Assembly (NCBI GenBank): GCA_024711005.1
Contig: JANJTQ010000089.1
Location: 1 to 64,000, forward strand
DNA length: 64,000 nt
Source: Opitutaceae bacterium
Lineage (GTDB): Bacteria > Verrucomicrobiota > Verrucomicrobiia > Opitutales > Opitutaceae
Direction of reading: 5' to 3'
A program made the translations under genes and the position numbers. Each line of letters opens with the position of its first letter. Position 1 is the stretch's first letter. Of this stretch, positions 16,615 to 25,176 are shown piece by piece. Under the pieces are notes generated by a model. It made no database searches and had not been told where the DNA came from. It saw only the letters and a program-made list of their open reading frames with translations.

Positions 16615-19600
16615 TTATTCCCCGTGTTTGAGAGCGGTGGTTCCGGGCAGTTTCAGCCAATCTGTCCGTTCCGTTGTGCCGTCCGGCTCCGTCAGCTTCA
16701 GTCGGAAACGAAGAGTCTGGTCCGGTTGAATATCGGGCAGAGTGAACTCGTAGGGATAACTCTCCCGCGTGAGCACCGTCGTCTCGCCCGCCTCGATCTC
16801 CAGCGAAGCCACGCCGGTTCCGGCCGGGGCGGTCAACGCGACATAGAGTGCGTCCTTGCCGAAGGGCGAGCGTACGCGGACGGCGCGCGTTTCCCCCCAG
16901 GCTCCGCCGAGCGTGGTGCGTAGTTCTCCTTCGGATACGGGCGGAAGGTCCGGCCAGACCTCCTCGTCGGCGGCCGGAAAAGTGAGCACCGCATAGGCGC
17001 CCTGCGGCAGGTCGACGGAGAAGCGTCCCTCCTCGATCGCGTCAAGGCGTTTGGCTCCCGCGCTGGTGCGCAACAACGGGCCGGCCTTCGGAGAGATGCC
17101 CAAGGCGGCGTAGTTGAGAACCACCGGAGCGTTGATGTCCGCCTTGGATTGGTTGAGCAGCACGAGATGGAACTGCTTGCGGCTGCGAGCACCGAAGAAA
17201 TCGACCTTCGGCGTATCAACGCGGAACTTCGTCCGGTCAAGCCAGGGCCAGCATTCGGTATCGTCAAACACCCGGCCCGGCTTGCCGCCGTAGACGCGGT
17301 TGGTGAACCACACGTACCCCTGCTGTTTGCTGTAGGGGAAACGCACCTGGCCACCCGTGCGCACCTCCGCATCGGTGAAGAGATAATCCACGATCATCGC
17401 CAGGTGCACGGGCACGTGGTGCCAATAAAATCCGGTGATGTCCGGACCCTTGCGAGTGTAGTCCGGACTCTGCACGAGATCGGTGTAGTCCGACAGGTAG
17501 TAGCCGGGGTAGCTTGCACCGCGTCCTATCACGGCATTGCGGGCAAAGGTGCGCCAGTAGCCGTCGCCGGTCTTGCCGTAAAGCCGCAGCAGGTTGGCGG
17601 CCCACGAGATGAGCTGAATGTTGCCCATGTTGTTGGCGGCGGTGAAATACGAGATCGGTTGCTCGACGGCGAGGCCGACGCGCGAGACGGTCCAGGCGGG
17701 CACGGTCTTCTCCGAAAGATCGAAGGTGACGGGCACCTGCGCTTCGTTGTGTTTGTTCCCGGTCATCGCCGGCCAACCCAGACGGAAACGATCCTGGTCC
17801 TTCCACCACACGAGGTAGGATCCGGAGTGGCGGTCGCCCGGATAGAGCGTCGTGTCACCCGGCTGCACCGGAGGCGTCACCCATTGTCCGGCCACGGTTT
17901 GCCAGGCACCGCGCAGCGCGGCCTCGAGATAACGGTCCTCACCCGTGAGGTCGTGCAGGTCGACCAGGTCCCACCAGTAGGGATAAAAGGACACGTTGTG
18001 AAAGGGCTGGATGCCGCGGGTCGCGGTGGTGTTGAGCGAGAACACCCGCTCGATCCAGGAGTCGACATCGCGACAGATTCGGGCGAGCAAGGCGTCGTCG
18101 GGACGCTGCCGGTAGAGCGCGAGTTGGCCGGACCACGCGGGCTCGGCGCTGTTGTTGCGCGGCTTGAGCACCTCGCCATTTTTTCGGGCGAAGTCGCGCA
18201 ACCAGGGATTGAGGCCATCCGTCAGATCGTCGAAGCCCTGCCAGACGGCGGAACCGAAAACGACGTTTTCCAACGAGAGCCGGGCCGTCGCCTGGGTGAC
18301 GTAGACGTTGCCTTCGGCGGTCAACGCAAAGTGCGACCCGGGCCGGCTGAGCGCATACTCCAGCGCGGGCCGCGCACGACGCTCAAAGAAATCGCCATCG
18401 CGGGTGAGCCGGGCGACCGACGCATACATGAGCGGCGCGGCATGCGTCACGGTGCGCGGACCCTCGATGTTGGCGGGGCCCTTGAGCAGTTCGTCCCAGC
18501 CCGAGGCCTCGTCGTCCTTCATGAAGTCGATGATATTGAGCGCCTGGTCGGTGAGCGAGGTCGAGACGGGCTCGCGGTAGTCGGTCAACGAATACAGATC
18601 GAGGTCGGTCGACCGCATCACTTCGGTCCAGGGCTGCGGCGCTCCCACGATCCACCAGTCGGCCTGCAACTTCTCGCCGCGGGCGCGGCGCGAGCCTTCA
18701 CCGCCGAGGATGGGCGCGAAGATGTGCGGACGGGCGTCACCGACCGCATCGACGAGTGAAAAACCATAGGTTGCGTTCGAACGCGTCGCCCACTCCTGGG
18801 AAATACCGGCGGGGTCGGCGATCACGCCGGTCGTGACGCCGTCGACGTTTTCCACCAGCGCGAGCATATGCGGCATCAGCGAGGACGTGATCATCACCGG
18901 CGAATCCGGCAGACGGCGGAATTGATAGAGCGGCGGCAGTTGCACGGCGGCGATTTCGTCACGGGCAATCGACCGGCCGACGCCGAAGGCGAGGGAATAA
19001 AAGGCATCCGCCGGTGTTCGCAGCGTCGCGCTCATCTTCACGGCATAACCACGGGCCGGCAGTTGCCAGACGGCGCTGGCCTGGAGACCGTCGGCGGAGC
19101 GGTAGGTGATTTCGACCGAGTCGGCGCCGACTTGGCGGACGTCCACGGGATGCAGGCGGACGAGGGTGCCGGACTCGAAGGGATCGCGGGCGTCGGCGGG
19201 ACGGCGCAGACGGCGGCCGGCGAGATCCCAGTCGGTTTGCGCGTCGCCCTTCCAACTCGGGAAATAGGCATCGAAGGAGACCCGGTTGTCCTCCGTTTGA
19301 ATCAGCAGCAGATCTTCGACCCCGGCATCCACGGACTCCGGATCGGAGCCGCCGCCCGCAGCGACGAAGCGCACGTCGCGCGAAACGCGGGACTGGCCTG
19401 AGGCGGTGCGCACGGCGAGGAAACGGATGTGCACATCCGCGTTGGTCAGCTTGGCCAGCGTCGCCGCGTCCGAGGCGGCGGGAGGCGGGGCCGGCTCGGT
19501 CGGTTTCACGCGAACGGGCTGAACAGGTTCGGTGGCAAAACGGTTGAGTTCGTCGCGACGCAGGGTGTTGGGATCGAAGTTGGAACGAGTGACAAGAATG

Positions 19601-20049
19601 GCTTCCAAGCGGCCATAGAAGCGGGCGGTGTCCTCGATTTCCAGGAGGTGGACGCCGGAATCGAGTTCCCTGTCGCCCACGTGTTCCCAATGCCAACCCT
19701 CCTGCCCGTGCGCGCCGGATTCACGGTCCGCAGGCTGCTCGTCGATCTTCAAGAGGAAGCGACGGGTGCCGGGCTGGGCCGCCGGAAAATCCTGCGAACG
19801 CGTCCAGAGACGATAAATGCCCGCCTGCTCGATGCGGATGCCGGCGAAGGCGGTGGCGGGCATGTTGCTCGATTGGATGGTCGTTCCGGTGCGTTGCCAC
19901 GGACCGAGCGCCACAAAGTTTTCCGGCTCGAAGAGAAACGTGTCGGCCGCGGTGGGCGCAGCCACCGCGGAATCGGCCCCGGGACGGGCGTGAACGAGAC
20001 TGCCGGCAAACGAGACGGCAAGGAGAATGGCGATGGCCGGGCGAAGCAT
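16615..20049 (-). CDS. Giant secreted protein, unknown family (paralogue A)
   Basis: A 1144-residue exported protein with a signal peptide (MLRPAIAILLAVSFAGSLVHA). The N-terminal region (about 35-165) looks like a beta-sandwich ligand-binding module (IEQAGIYRLWTRSQDFPA, LLEIEDTARFYGRLEAIL). A second beta-rich region (about 200-480) precedes a helical region (about 500-830) with repeated aromatic helices (YPYWWDLVDLHDLTGEDRYLEAAL), like an alpha/alpha-toroid. A C-terminal beta domain ends with YPYEFTLPDIQ. It is similar over its whole length to the protein at 29543-33052. Toroids of this kind occur in polysaccharide lyases and hydrolases, but I recognise no catalytic signature. The start is the first ATG and gives the signal peptide. 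Confidence 0.85.
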   Translation of the reverse strand: MLRPAIAILLAVSFAGSLVHARPGADSAVAAPTAADTFLFEPENFVALGPWQRTGTTIQSSNMPATAFAGIRIEQAGIYRLWTRSQDFPAAQPGTRRFLLKIDEQPADRESGAHGQEGWHWEHVGDRELDSGVHLLEIEDTARFYGRLEAILVTRSNFDPNTLRRDELNRFATEPVQPVRVKPTEPAPPPAASDAATLAKLTNADVHIRFLAVRTASGQSRVSRDVRFVAAGGGSDPESVDAGVEDLLLIQTEDNRVSFDAYFPSWKGDAQTDWDLAGRRLRRPADARDPFESGTLVRLHPVDVRQVGADSVEITYRSADGLQASAVWQLPARGYAVKMSATLRTPADAFYSLAFGVGRSIARDEIAAVQLPPLYQFRRLPDSPVMITSSLMPHMLALVENVDGVTTGVIADPAGISQEWATRSNATYGFSLVDAVGDARPHIFAPILGGEGSRRARGEKLQADWWIVGAPQPWTEVMRSTDLDLYSLTDYREPVSTSLTDQALNIIDFMKDDEASGWDELLKGPANIEGPRTVTHAAPLMYASVARLTRDGDFFERRARPALEYALSRPGSHFALTAEGNVYVTQATARLSLENVVFGSAVWQGFDDLTDGLNPWLRDFARKNGEVLKPRNNSAEPAWSGQLALYRQRPDDALLARICRDVDSWIERVFSLNTTATRGIQPFHNVSFYPYWWDLVDLHDLTGEDRYLEAALRGAWQTVAGQWVTPPVQPGDTTLYPGDRHSGSYLVWWKDQDRFRLGWPAMTGNKHNEAQVPVTFDLSEKTVPAWTVSRVGLAVEQPISYFTAANNMGNIQLISWAANLLRLYGKTGDGYWRTFARNAVIGRGASYPGYYLSDYTDLVQSPDYTRKGPDITGFYWHHVPVHLAMIVDYLFTDAEVRTGGQVRFPYSKQQGYVWFTNRVYGGKPGRVFDDTECWPWLDRTKFRVDTPKVDFFGARSRKQFHLVLLNQSKADINAPVVLNYAALGISPKAGPLLRTSAGAKRLDAIEEGRFSVDLPQGAYAVLTFPAADEEVWPDLPPVSEGELRTTLGGAWGETRAVRVRSPFGKDALYVALTAPAGTGVASLEIEAGETTVLTRESYPYEFTLPDIQPDQTLRFRLKLTEPDGTTERTDWLKLPGTTALKHGE

Positions 20050-20127
20050 GGGGACGGTCGGGTTGAAGAAAAACGTGAGGAAAAGCGGCGGAAAAACGAA
20101 GGTCTGACGCAGGGTCGAAAAGAACGA

Positions 20128-20159
20128 ATACCCGCGCCGCCCGGAAGCGGTGCGGGTAT
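20128..20159 (-). terminator. Stem-loop after pseudopilin gene
   Basis: ATACCCGCGCCGC (20128-20140) and GCGGTGCGGGTAT (20147-20159) form a 13-base stem with a 6-base loop. On the minus strand it is followed by a T-rich stretch (TCGTTCTTTTCG). It lies between the pseudopilin stop (20200) and the start of the giant protein (20049), so it may end or attenuate transcription before the larger gene. Confidence 0.55.
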
Positions 20160-20199
20160 CACGCGGCAGGCGAAAAAAGGGGGAAAATGCAGCGGGCGA

Positions 20200-20892
20200 C
20201 TAGCGGGAGTAGCCGATCCAGAAGGGAATGGTGATCCAGCCGCCGACGGGTTTTTCGATCTCGTCGGTGAGCGTGACGGCGCTGACATGGCCGTCGACGA
20301 AGACGACGTTCATCTTCGACGCGTGCCGGGGGTTGCAGGTGCCGGGCGTCAGGCCGCTGGAGTTCCTGACGTCGCCGAAATAGGCGGCCTGGGCGGGCTG
20401 CTCGATAAGATTGAGACGGACGCCCACCGTTTCCTTGCCCGGGACTCCGCCGCTCGCCTTGAGCGGCACCGAAGGAACAAGCGTGGTGTTGATTCCATAG
20501 CTGCGCTTGATCGTCACCAACGGAGGTGCGTCGTCGCTGGCCTTGGGGCATTCGAAAATGGAGCCGGCGAGTTCGGCGGGAAGGTCGCCATTGGGAGGAA
20601 ATACGATCGGCCGATCCGGGTAGTTGTAGGGCCAGAGGGCCCGGAGATAATTGGAACCCAGAGGAGGCGTGCGGGCGCCGTTGTCCTGGGAGTAGAGACG
20701 TGCGGTGCTCCCGATCTGCCGCAGGTTGCTGATACATTCCGTGGCCTTGGCGGCGTCGCGCGCCCGACCGGCCAGAGGAATGAGAATCCCGGCAAGCACG
20801 CCGATGATCGCAATCACGGCGAGCAGTTCGACCAAGGTGAAACCCGACCGACCGCAGCCGGTGCGCCGAAAGCAAGAAGGGGTGGAGGGCAT
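20200..20892 (-). CDS. Pseudopilin-like protein with H-X9-DG motif
   Basis: A 230-residue protein with a classical prepilin N-terminus: a short basic leader, then G-FTLVE (SGFTLVELLAVIAIIGVLAG) processed by a prepilin peptidase, with the +5 Glu present. The body begins with the helical RDAAKATECISNLRQIG. Near the C-terminus H-ASKMNVVFV-DG is an exact H-X9-DG signature, typical of the pseudopilin-like proteins greatly expanded in Planctomycetes, Verrucomicrobia and Lentisphaerae. Their function is unsettled; secretion of, or surface binding to, polysaccharide-related cargo has been suggested. The start at 20892 places the leader right before the cleavage site; the frame reaches further upstream without support. 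Confidence 0.92.
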   Translation of the reverse strand: MPSTPSCFRRTGCGRSGFTLVELLAVIAIIGVLAGILIPLAGRARDAAKATECISNLRQIGSTARLYSQDNGARTPPLGSNYLRALWPYNYPDRPIVFPPNGDLPAELAGSIFECPKASDDAPPLVTIKRSYGINTTLVPSVPLKASGGVPGKETVGVRLNLIEQPAQAAYFGDVRNSSGLTPGTCNPRHASKMNVVFVDGHVSAVTLTDEIEKPVGGWITIPFWIGYSR

Positions 20893-20986
20893 GGGATTGA
20901 GGGCAACAAGCAAACCGACGCGTGGGAGGGGGAAACAGCCGCCGGGGCCCGAGGCCGGCCGGCGGCTGGATGGAAACATCAACGCA

Positions 20987-21703
20987 TTAGCGACGGCGAC
21001 GGACACCAACCGACACGATCAAACCGGCGCCACCGAGCAGAAGCGCGAGGGTGGAAGGCTCGGGGATTGATGCGTAGTTGATGATCAACTGAGGGTCAAA
21101 GCCGCCGGCGTTTTCGCTGCTGGCGAGACGGACGATCTCGCGGGCGCTGCCTTCAGTTGCGCTCTTGAGAAGGAAGCTGATCGAACCGCTTTGATCGTAG
21201 GCACCCTGGACAGCGGAGACGAAACCCACCGAGGTCCCCCAAGTGATATCGCCCAACGTTGCGGGCTTGGTTTGGGCCGTGGTGCTGGTGAGAACAGAGC
21301 TATCGAAGGTGCCACCCGACGTGCTCCACGCGGTCCCCGTTTGACGGTTGTTCCAGCTTGCCTGGCTAAGCACAAAGGCCTCCGTGACCAAGTGGACGTT
21401 CAGGGTCACCGTGGCGGCCGTTCCGTTGGTGTCCGCGATATTTTGCCTCATCACAAGCTGGACGGATTCGATGACGGCGTTTTCGGGCACGGCCGAAAGG
21501 TCGAATGTCAACAGACCGCGCAGAGCCTGGGTGCCACTGAGCTGTCCGACAAGAACCTCGGTATTGCTCGCAAACGTGGTGTTGGGCTGATCCTGCCGGA
21601 GATTGGTGTCGCTGGTGGTGGTCAGCGTCAGCTGTTCGGCGGACGCGATCGAGGAGCCGAGCACGAGCAGGACTCCGAGAGTAGCTATACGAATGGGGTT
21701 CAT
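20987..21703 (-). CDS. PEP-CTERM secreted protein with DNRLRE-like carbohydrate-binding domain
   Basis: A 238-residue exported protein: signal peptide (MNPIRIATLGVLLVLGSSIASA), then a DNRLRE/CBM96-like beta-sandwich (SDTNLRQDQPN, LLTFDLSAVPENAVIESVQL, SWNNRQTGTAW). It ends with a PEP-CTERM sorting signal (IPEPSTLALLLGG, a transmembrane stretch and RRRR). In related bacteria this tail is processed by an exosortase; none is in the window. The protein probably sits on the surface or in a matrix and holds glycans. The start at 21703 gives the signal peptide; upstream in-frame ATGs give none. It is the first gene of the minus arm and faces the plus arm across a shared operator region. Confidence 0.9.
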   Translation of the reverse strand: MNPIRIATLGVLLVLGSSIASAEQLTLTTTSDTNLRQDQPNTTFASNTEVLVGQLSGTQALRGLLTFDLSAVPENAVIESVQLVMRQNIADTNGTAATVTLNVHLVTEAFVLSQASWNNRQTGTAWSTSGGTFDSSVLTSTTAQTKPATLGDITWGTSVGFVSAVQGAYDQSGSISFLLKSATEGSAREIVRLASSENAGGFDPQLIINYASIPEPSTLALLLGGAGLIVSVGVRRRR

Positions 21704-21836
21704 GGGATGGGTATCGATGAGTGGCTGGCGTTGACGGGTTCGAGTGAGGACCGAGAGCGAAGGCGCGCCGCCCAGCCAAGGCTCCGAAAACGAAGCCCCG
21801 GAAAACGACACATCCCTCACGATGAAACCAAAAAAA

Positions 21837-21850
21837 CGCAAACGATTGCG
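21837..21850. promoter_or_regulatory. LacI-type operator 1 (CGCAAACGATTGCG)
   Basis: An inverted repeat with arms CGCAA and TTGCG, flanked by AA and TT. It lies between the divergent PEP-CTERM gene (start 21703) and the secreted-protein gene (start 21921). The same 14 bases occur in reverse complement at 23856-23869. It is the likely binding site of the LacI protein encoded at 22731-23807. Confidence 0.75.
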
Positions 21851-21920
21851 TTGTCAAACGGAAATTTTCTGGTATGGTGTGACCCACAATCCTCGATAGT
21901 CCTCAAATCCTCCTCTTAAA

Positions 21921-22706
21921 ATGAATCTAAAATCCCCATCAGAAAAAAAGTTAACGTTTGCGTTTTTTAAGTCAAAATTCGTCCGCGTCGGACGCCTCCT
22001 CACTCCCCTTTTCCTGCTTGGCGGAGCGTTGCTCCCGCTGGCTCCGTCGGCCGAAGCCCAAGCATCCTTTCCGCGTAGCGGCTGGCGCACCGTGGCCGAC
22101 CTGACCGAGTCGGCCTCGCTCTCGCGGAGCTTTGTGGAACTCGGCGCCAAGAAGTTCGCTTCCATCACCGAGGAGGGCCTCCGGTGGGCCCCTTCCGCCA
22201 CCAATCTCTACACGGTGGTCTACGCTCCCAGAGCCCGCCCGACCCCCGTGCCGGATCCCAGGATCGCGGTGGAGTTCCAGCTCCCCGACATCAATTCATC
22301 TCTCGGGCTGCATCTTCATGGGGCGACCGAAGACAGCCCCTCCCACCTGATCCTCGTCAGTCGCAACGCCAGCGGCACCGGCCTCCTCCGCGCTTATCGC
22401 ACGCCGATCTGGCCGTCCGATTCCATCGAAGCAGTCGATCTGATCTCCCCTGTCACCCGCCTCACCGACTTCCCCCCGGATGACTGGTATCGCCTGACGG
22501 TCACCTCCCGCACCGAGAAAAAGACCGGCCGCACCATGCTCCTCGTCCACCTCTCCACGGCCAGGAAGGATCACGTGATCGGCAGCATGGAGGCGGTCGA
22601 TCCGGCCCCCGCGCTTCCCCTCTCCGGACTTGTCGCCCTGCGGTTCTTCGCATCGGCCAACGGCCAGATTCGCGTGCGCCAGATTCAGGCCCATGCCCAA
22701 CCTTGA
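21921..22706 (+). CDS. Secreted protein of unknown function, lectin-like
   Basis: A 261-residue exported protein with a long basic n-region (MNLKSPSEKK...FKSKFVRVGR) before the hydrophobic core LLTPLFLLGGALLPLAPSAEA. The mature part is beta-rich (IAVEFQLPDINSSLGLHLHG, DDWYRLTVTS, LSGLVALRFFASANGQIRVRQIQA), a pattern seen in concanavalin-like sandwich domains that bind or hydrolyse carbohydrate. I cannot name a family. It is the first gene of the plus arm, with operator 1 at -84 to -71. A second partial site (CGTTTGCG, 21955-21962) lies inside its first codons. It ends 24 bases before the regulator gene and may be cotranscribed with it. Confidence 0.75.
   Translation: MNLKSPSEKKLTFAFFKSKFVRVGRLLTPLFLLGGALLPLAPSAEAQASFPRSGWRTVADLTESASLSRSFVELGAKKFASITEEGLRWAPSATNLYTVVYAPRARPTPVPDPRIAVEFQLPDINSSLGLHLHGATEDSPSHLILVSRNASGTGLLRAYRTPIWPSDSIEAVDLISPVTRLTDFPPDDWYRLTVTSRTEKKTGRTMLLVHLSTARKDHVIGSMEAVDPAPALPLSGLVALRFFASANGQIRVRQIQAHAQP
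21955..21962. promoter_or_regulatory. Operator half-site within the first codons
   Basis: CGTTTGCG repeats the right half of the 14-base operator. With the following T run it shares CGTTTGCGTTTTTT with the reverse complement of operator 1. It lies inside the coding sequence starting at 21921. It may be an auxiliary site that strengthens repression by looping, or chance in Lys/Phe codons. Confidence 0.35.
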
Positions 22707-22728
22707 TTCGATTACGCGACTCCCCTCA

Positions 22729-22746
22729 TCATGAATGCATTCATGA
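22729..22746. promoter_or_regulatory. 18-base perfect palindrome over the regulator start codon
   Basis: TCATGAATGCATTCATGA reads the same on both strands and contains the start codon of the LacI-family gene at 22731. It could be an autoregulatory binding site, or in the mRNA a self-pairing element that hides the start codon. Confidence 0.5.
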
Positions 22747-23807
22747 CATTCGACAGCCCGCACGCCCCTGCTCCCGCGACCATTGACATCAAAGAACTGG
22801 CCCGGGTGCTCGATCTCAGCGTCGGCACGGTGTCGCGTTCCCTCAACAACCGCGCCGGCGTGAGTCACAAGACCCGCCAGCGCGTTCTCGCCGCCGCCAA
22901 GGAGCACCGGTACGCGCCCAACAGCGCGGCCCGCCAGCTCAAGGCCCGTCCCTCGATGCAGCTCGGCCTCTTCTTCGCCCCTTACTATGGCCCGAATCGC
23001 GAGATCAATCCCAACGCCCTCCACTTCATCGAGCAACTCAAGCACACCCTCACTGCGCAGGGCATGGACCTCACGATTCTTTACTACAAGGACGACGTCG
23101 ACCTGCGGACGCAGGCGATGGAGGTCGATGTGGGCCTCTTCTACGGCCACTTCAAAGCCGAATCCTTCGCGGTCGTCCACGACCTCGGCATCCCCGCCAT
23201 TCTTTTCGACAAGGTGTCCGATTTCGACGACCAGATCAGCGTGCTCGCCGACACCAAGCAGAGCTGCAACATCGCCGTGCAATACCTCGCCGCCCTCGGC
23301 CATGAACGCATCGGCATGATGACCGGCCCCGCCAGCGAACACTACTTCCACGCCTACGCCGAGGCGTTCCCCGAATCTCTCGCCGAGTTCAATCTGCCCA
23401 TCCGCACCGATTGGATTTTTGAACTTCCCTCCGATCGCTGCAACCAGGAGGGCGCCTGCACCACGCTGTTGCCGTTGCTCGCCTCCGCCGACCGTCCCAC
23501 CGCGATCGTCTTCGCCTCGGACTGGCTCGCCTTGGGAGCACGCAAGGCCGCCCGCCAGCTCGGCCTCTCCATCCCCGCCGACCTCAGTCTGATCGGCCGC
23601 GACAACCTGCCCATCACCACCGAAGTCGATCCGCCGCTCACCACTTTCGATCTTCACCACGGCCGCATCGCCCAGACGATCACCCATCTTGCCATCCAAC
23701 TCGGCTCCCATCGCCGCCCCTCCGCCGGTCGCACGGTGTTTCTGCTCCCCGACTTCATCAAACGCGGCTCCTGCGTCTGCCTCCGCCCCGCCCCTGCGCG
23801 GGCTTGA
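22731..23807 (+). CDS. LacI-family transcriptional regulator
   Basis: A 358-residue regulator. The N-terminal helix-turn-helix covers about residues 16-70: IDIKELARVLDLSVGTVSRSLNNRAGVSHKTRQRVLAAA, with recognition helix SVGTVSRSL and the hinge-like YAPNSAARQLK. A periplasmic-binding-protein-like effector domain follows (VGLFYGHF, GIPAILFDKV, LAALGHERIGMMTG, PTAIVFASDWLALGARKAARQLGLSIPADLSLIGRDN). It probably binds a sugar released by the locus. The start codon at 22731 lies in an 18-base palindrome; Met5 is an alternative start. The operators at 21837 and 23856 flank the gene, suggesting it controls both arms of the locus. Confidence 0.93.
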   Translation: MNAFMTFDSPHAPAPATIDIKELARVLDLSVGTVSRSLNNRAGVSHKTRQRVLAAAKEHRYAPNSAARQLKARPSMQLGLFFAPYYGPNREINPNALHFIEQLKHTLTAQGMDLTILYYKDDVDLRTQAMEVDVGLFYGHFKAESFAVVHDLGIPAILFDKVSDFDDQISVLADTKQSCNIAVQYLAALGHERIGMMTGPASEHYFHAYAEAFPESLAEFNLPIRTDWIFELPSDRCNQEGACTTLLPLLASADRPTAIVFASDWLALGARKAARQLGLSIPADLSLIGRDNLPITTEVDPPLTTFDLHHGRIAQTITHLAIQLGSHRRPSAGRTVFLLPDFIKRGSCVCLRPAPARA

Positions 23808-23855
23808 TCCCGCCTTTTTCGCCTTCCTCGATTCCCCCTTTTTTTGCCCGAAGAA

Positions 23856-23869
23856 CGCAATCGTTTGCG
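23856..23869. promoter_or_regulatory. LacI-type operator 2 (CGCAATCGTTTGCG)
   Basis: This is the exact reverse complement of the operator at 21837-21850. It lies 24-37 bases upstream of the SGNH esterase start, where repressor binding would block initiation. Finding the same 14-mer at two promoters beside a LacI gene is the strongest regulatory evidence in the window. Confidence 0.8.
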
Positions 23870-23892
23870 GTTAATTCTATCCTCTCCTTTCC

Positions 23893-25161
23893 ATGCTCAA
23901 AATCGCCTCCCGTTTCTTCGTTTCGTTGTGCCTGATGACCACGTCCGTTTTGGCCGACGAACTCCCCGAGGTCGCTCCGCGTGACGGTCTGCCGCATTTC
24001 CACGCGAAGGCGATCGCCGGCCAACCCGTCAACGTCGCGTTCCTCGGCGGCAGTATCACCGTCGCCAAGGGCTGGCGCGTTCACGTACGCGACCACCTCA
24101 AGGCCACGTTCCCGAAGTCGGAGCTCACCGAGCTCTTCGCCGCGATCTCCGGCACCGATTCCACGTTCGGTGCCTGCCGGCTCGGTCATGACGTGCTCTC
24201 GCGCAAGCCCGACCTCCTCTTCGTCGAGTTTGCCGTCAACGACACCGGTCTCCCCGCCGAACGCATCCGTTCCGCCATGGAGGGCATCGTTCGCCAAACC
24301 CGCCTCGCCAATCCGGATACCGATCTTTGCTTCGTCTACACGCTCAGCCAAAGCCAGCTTCCCGACTACCGGGCCGGCCGGCTCGCCACCACCGCCCGCG
24401 CCATGGAGGAGGTCGCCGCGCACTACGGGATCCCGTCGATCGCCTTCGGCCCCGAGGTCGTCCGCCAACTCGACGCCGGCCGTCTTCTTTTCCGCGGCTC
24501 CGGCAAGGATCTCGACTCCGAAGGTCGCAATACCGATGGACTCCTCGTCTTCACCTCCGACGGCATTCATCCCCTTTCCGGCGGTCACCAACTCTACTTC
24601 TCGGTCGCCAAGCGCGTGCTGCCCCGCCTCTGGACCGAGCTCCCGGCCACGCCCCGCACGTTGCCTCCGGCCCTTACCGCCATCCCGTTGACGCACGCCA
24701 CGATTCGCCCCGTCACCGAGCTCTCGCTTTCCGGCGAATGGACTCCTCTCCCCGCCCGCGACAAACGCACCTCCTGGCATATCCCCGAGATCACGCCCGC
24801 CCTTCATCTCGCCACCCGGGCCGGCGCCGCCGCCACGTTCGAGTTCACCGGCACCACGTTTGGCCTCGTCGGGCTCAAGGGGCCCGACTGCGGACAGTTC
24901 AGCGTCACCGTAAACGACCTGCCTCCCGTCACGGCCACGTTCTTCGACGCCTTCTCGGTCGAGAACCACCACCACCTCACCGCCTGGCACTATCCGCAAA
25001 CGCTTCCGCCCGGAAAACACCGGGTCCGTATCGAGCTTTTGGATACCTCTCCGGACAAGGCCGGCATCCTCGCCCGCCGCGGCTACACGCCGAAAGATCC
25101 CGCCGCCTTCGCGGCCCTCCACCTTTACCTCGGCGGCGTCCTGCTGCCCCAAGGCAACTGA
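23893..25161 (+). CDS. Secreted SGNH-hydrolase (carbohydrate esterase) with C-terminal beta-sandwich
   Basis: A 422-residue exported esterase; signal peptide MLKIASRFFVSLCLMTTSVLA. The catalytic SGNH domain (about 25-250) has block I LGGSIT with Ser54, a Gly in ISGTDS, block III VEFAVNDTG with the oxyanion Asn, and block V DGIHP with Asp223 and His226. Such enzymes often remove acetyl groups from plant or algal polysaccharides. The C-terminal domain (about 275-420; EFTGTTFGLVGLKGPDCGQFSVTVND) is a beta-sandwich also found after the SGNH part of the protein at 37311-43076. Operator 2 lies at -37 to -24. The GH35 gene follows after 15 bases. Confidence 0.92.
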   Translation: MLKIASRFFVSLCLMTTSVLADELPEVAPRDGLPHFHAKAIAGQPVNVAFLGGSITVAKGWRVHVRDHLKATFPKSELTELFAAISGTDSTFGACRLGHDVLSRKPDLLFVEFAVNDTGLPAERIRSAMEGIVRQTRLANPDTDLCFVYTLSQSQLPDYRAGRLATTARAMEEVAAHYGIPSIAFGPEVVRQLDAGRLLFRGSGKDLDSEGRNTDGLLVFTSDGIHPLSGGHQLYFSVAKRVLPRLWTELPATPRTLPPALTAIPLTHATIRPVTELSLSGEWTPLPARDKRTSWHIPEITPALHLATRAGAAATFEFTGTTFGLVGLKGPDCGQFSVTVNDLPPVTATFFDAFSVENHHHLTAWHYPQTLPPGKHRVRIELLDTSPDKAGILARRGYTPKDPAAFAALHLYLGGVLLPQGN

Positions 25162-25176
25162 TTCCCGCTTCCTCCC

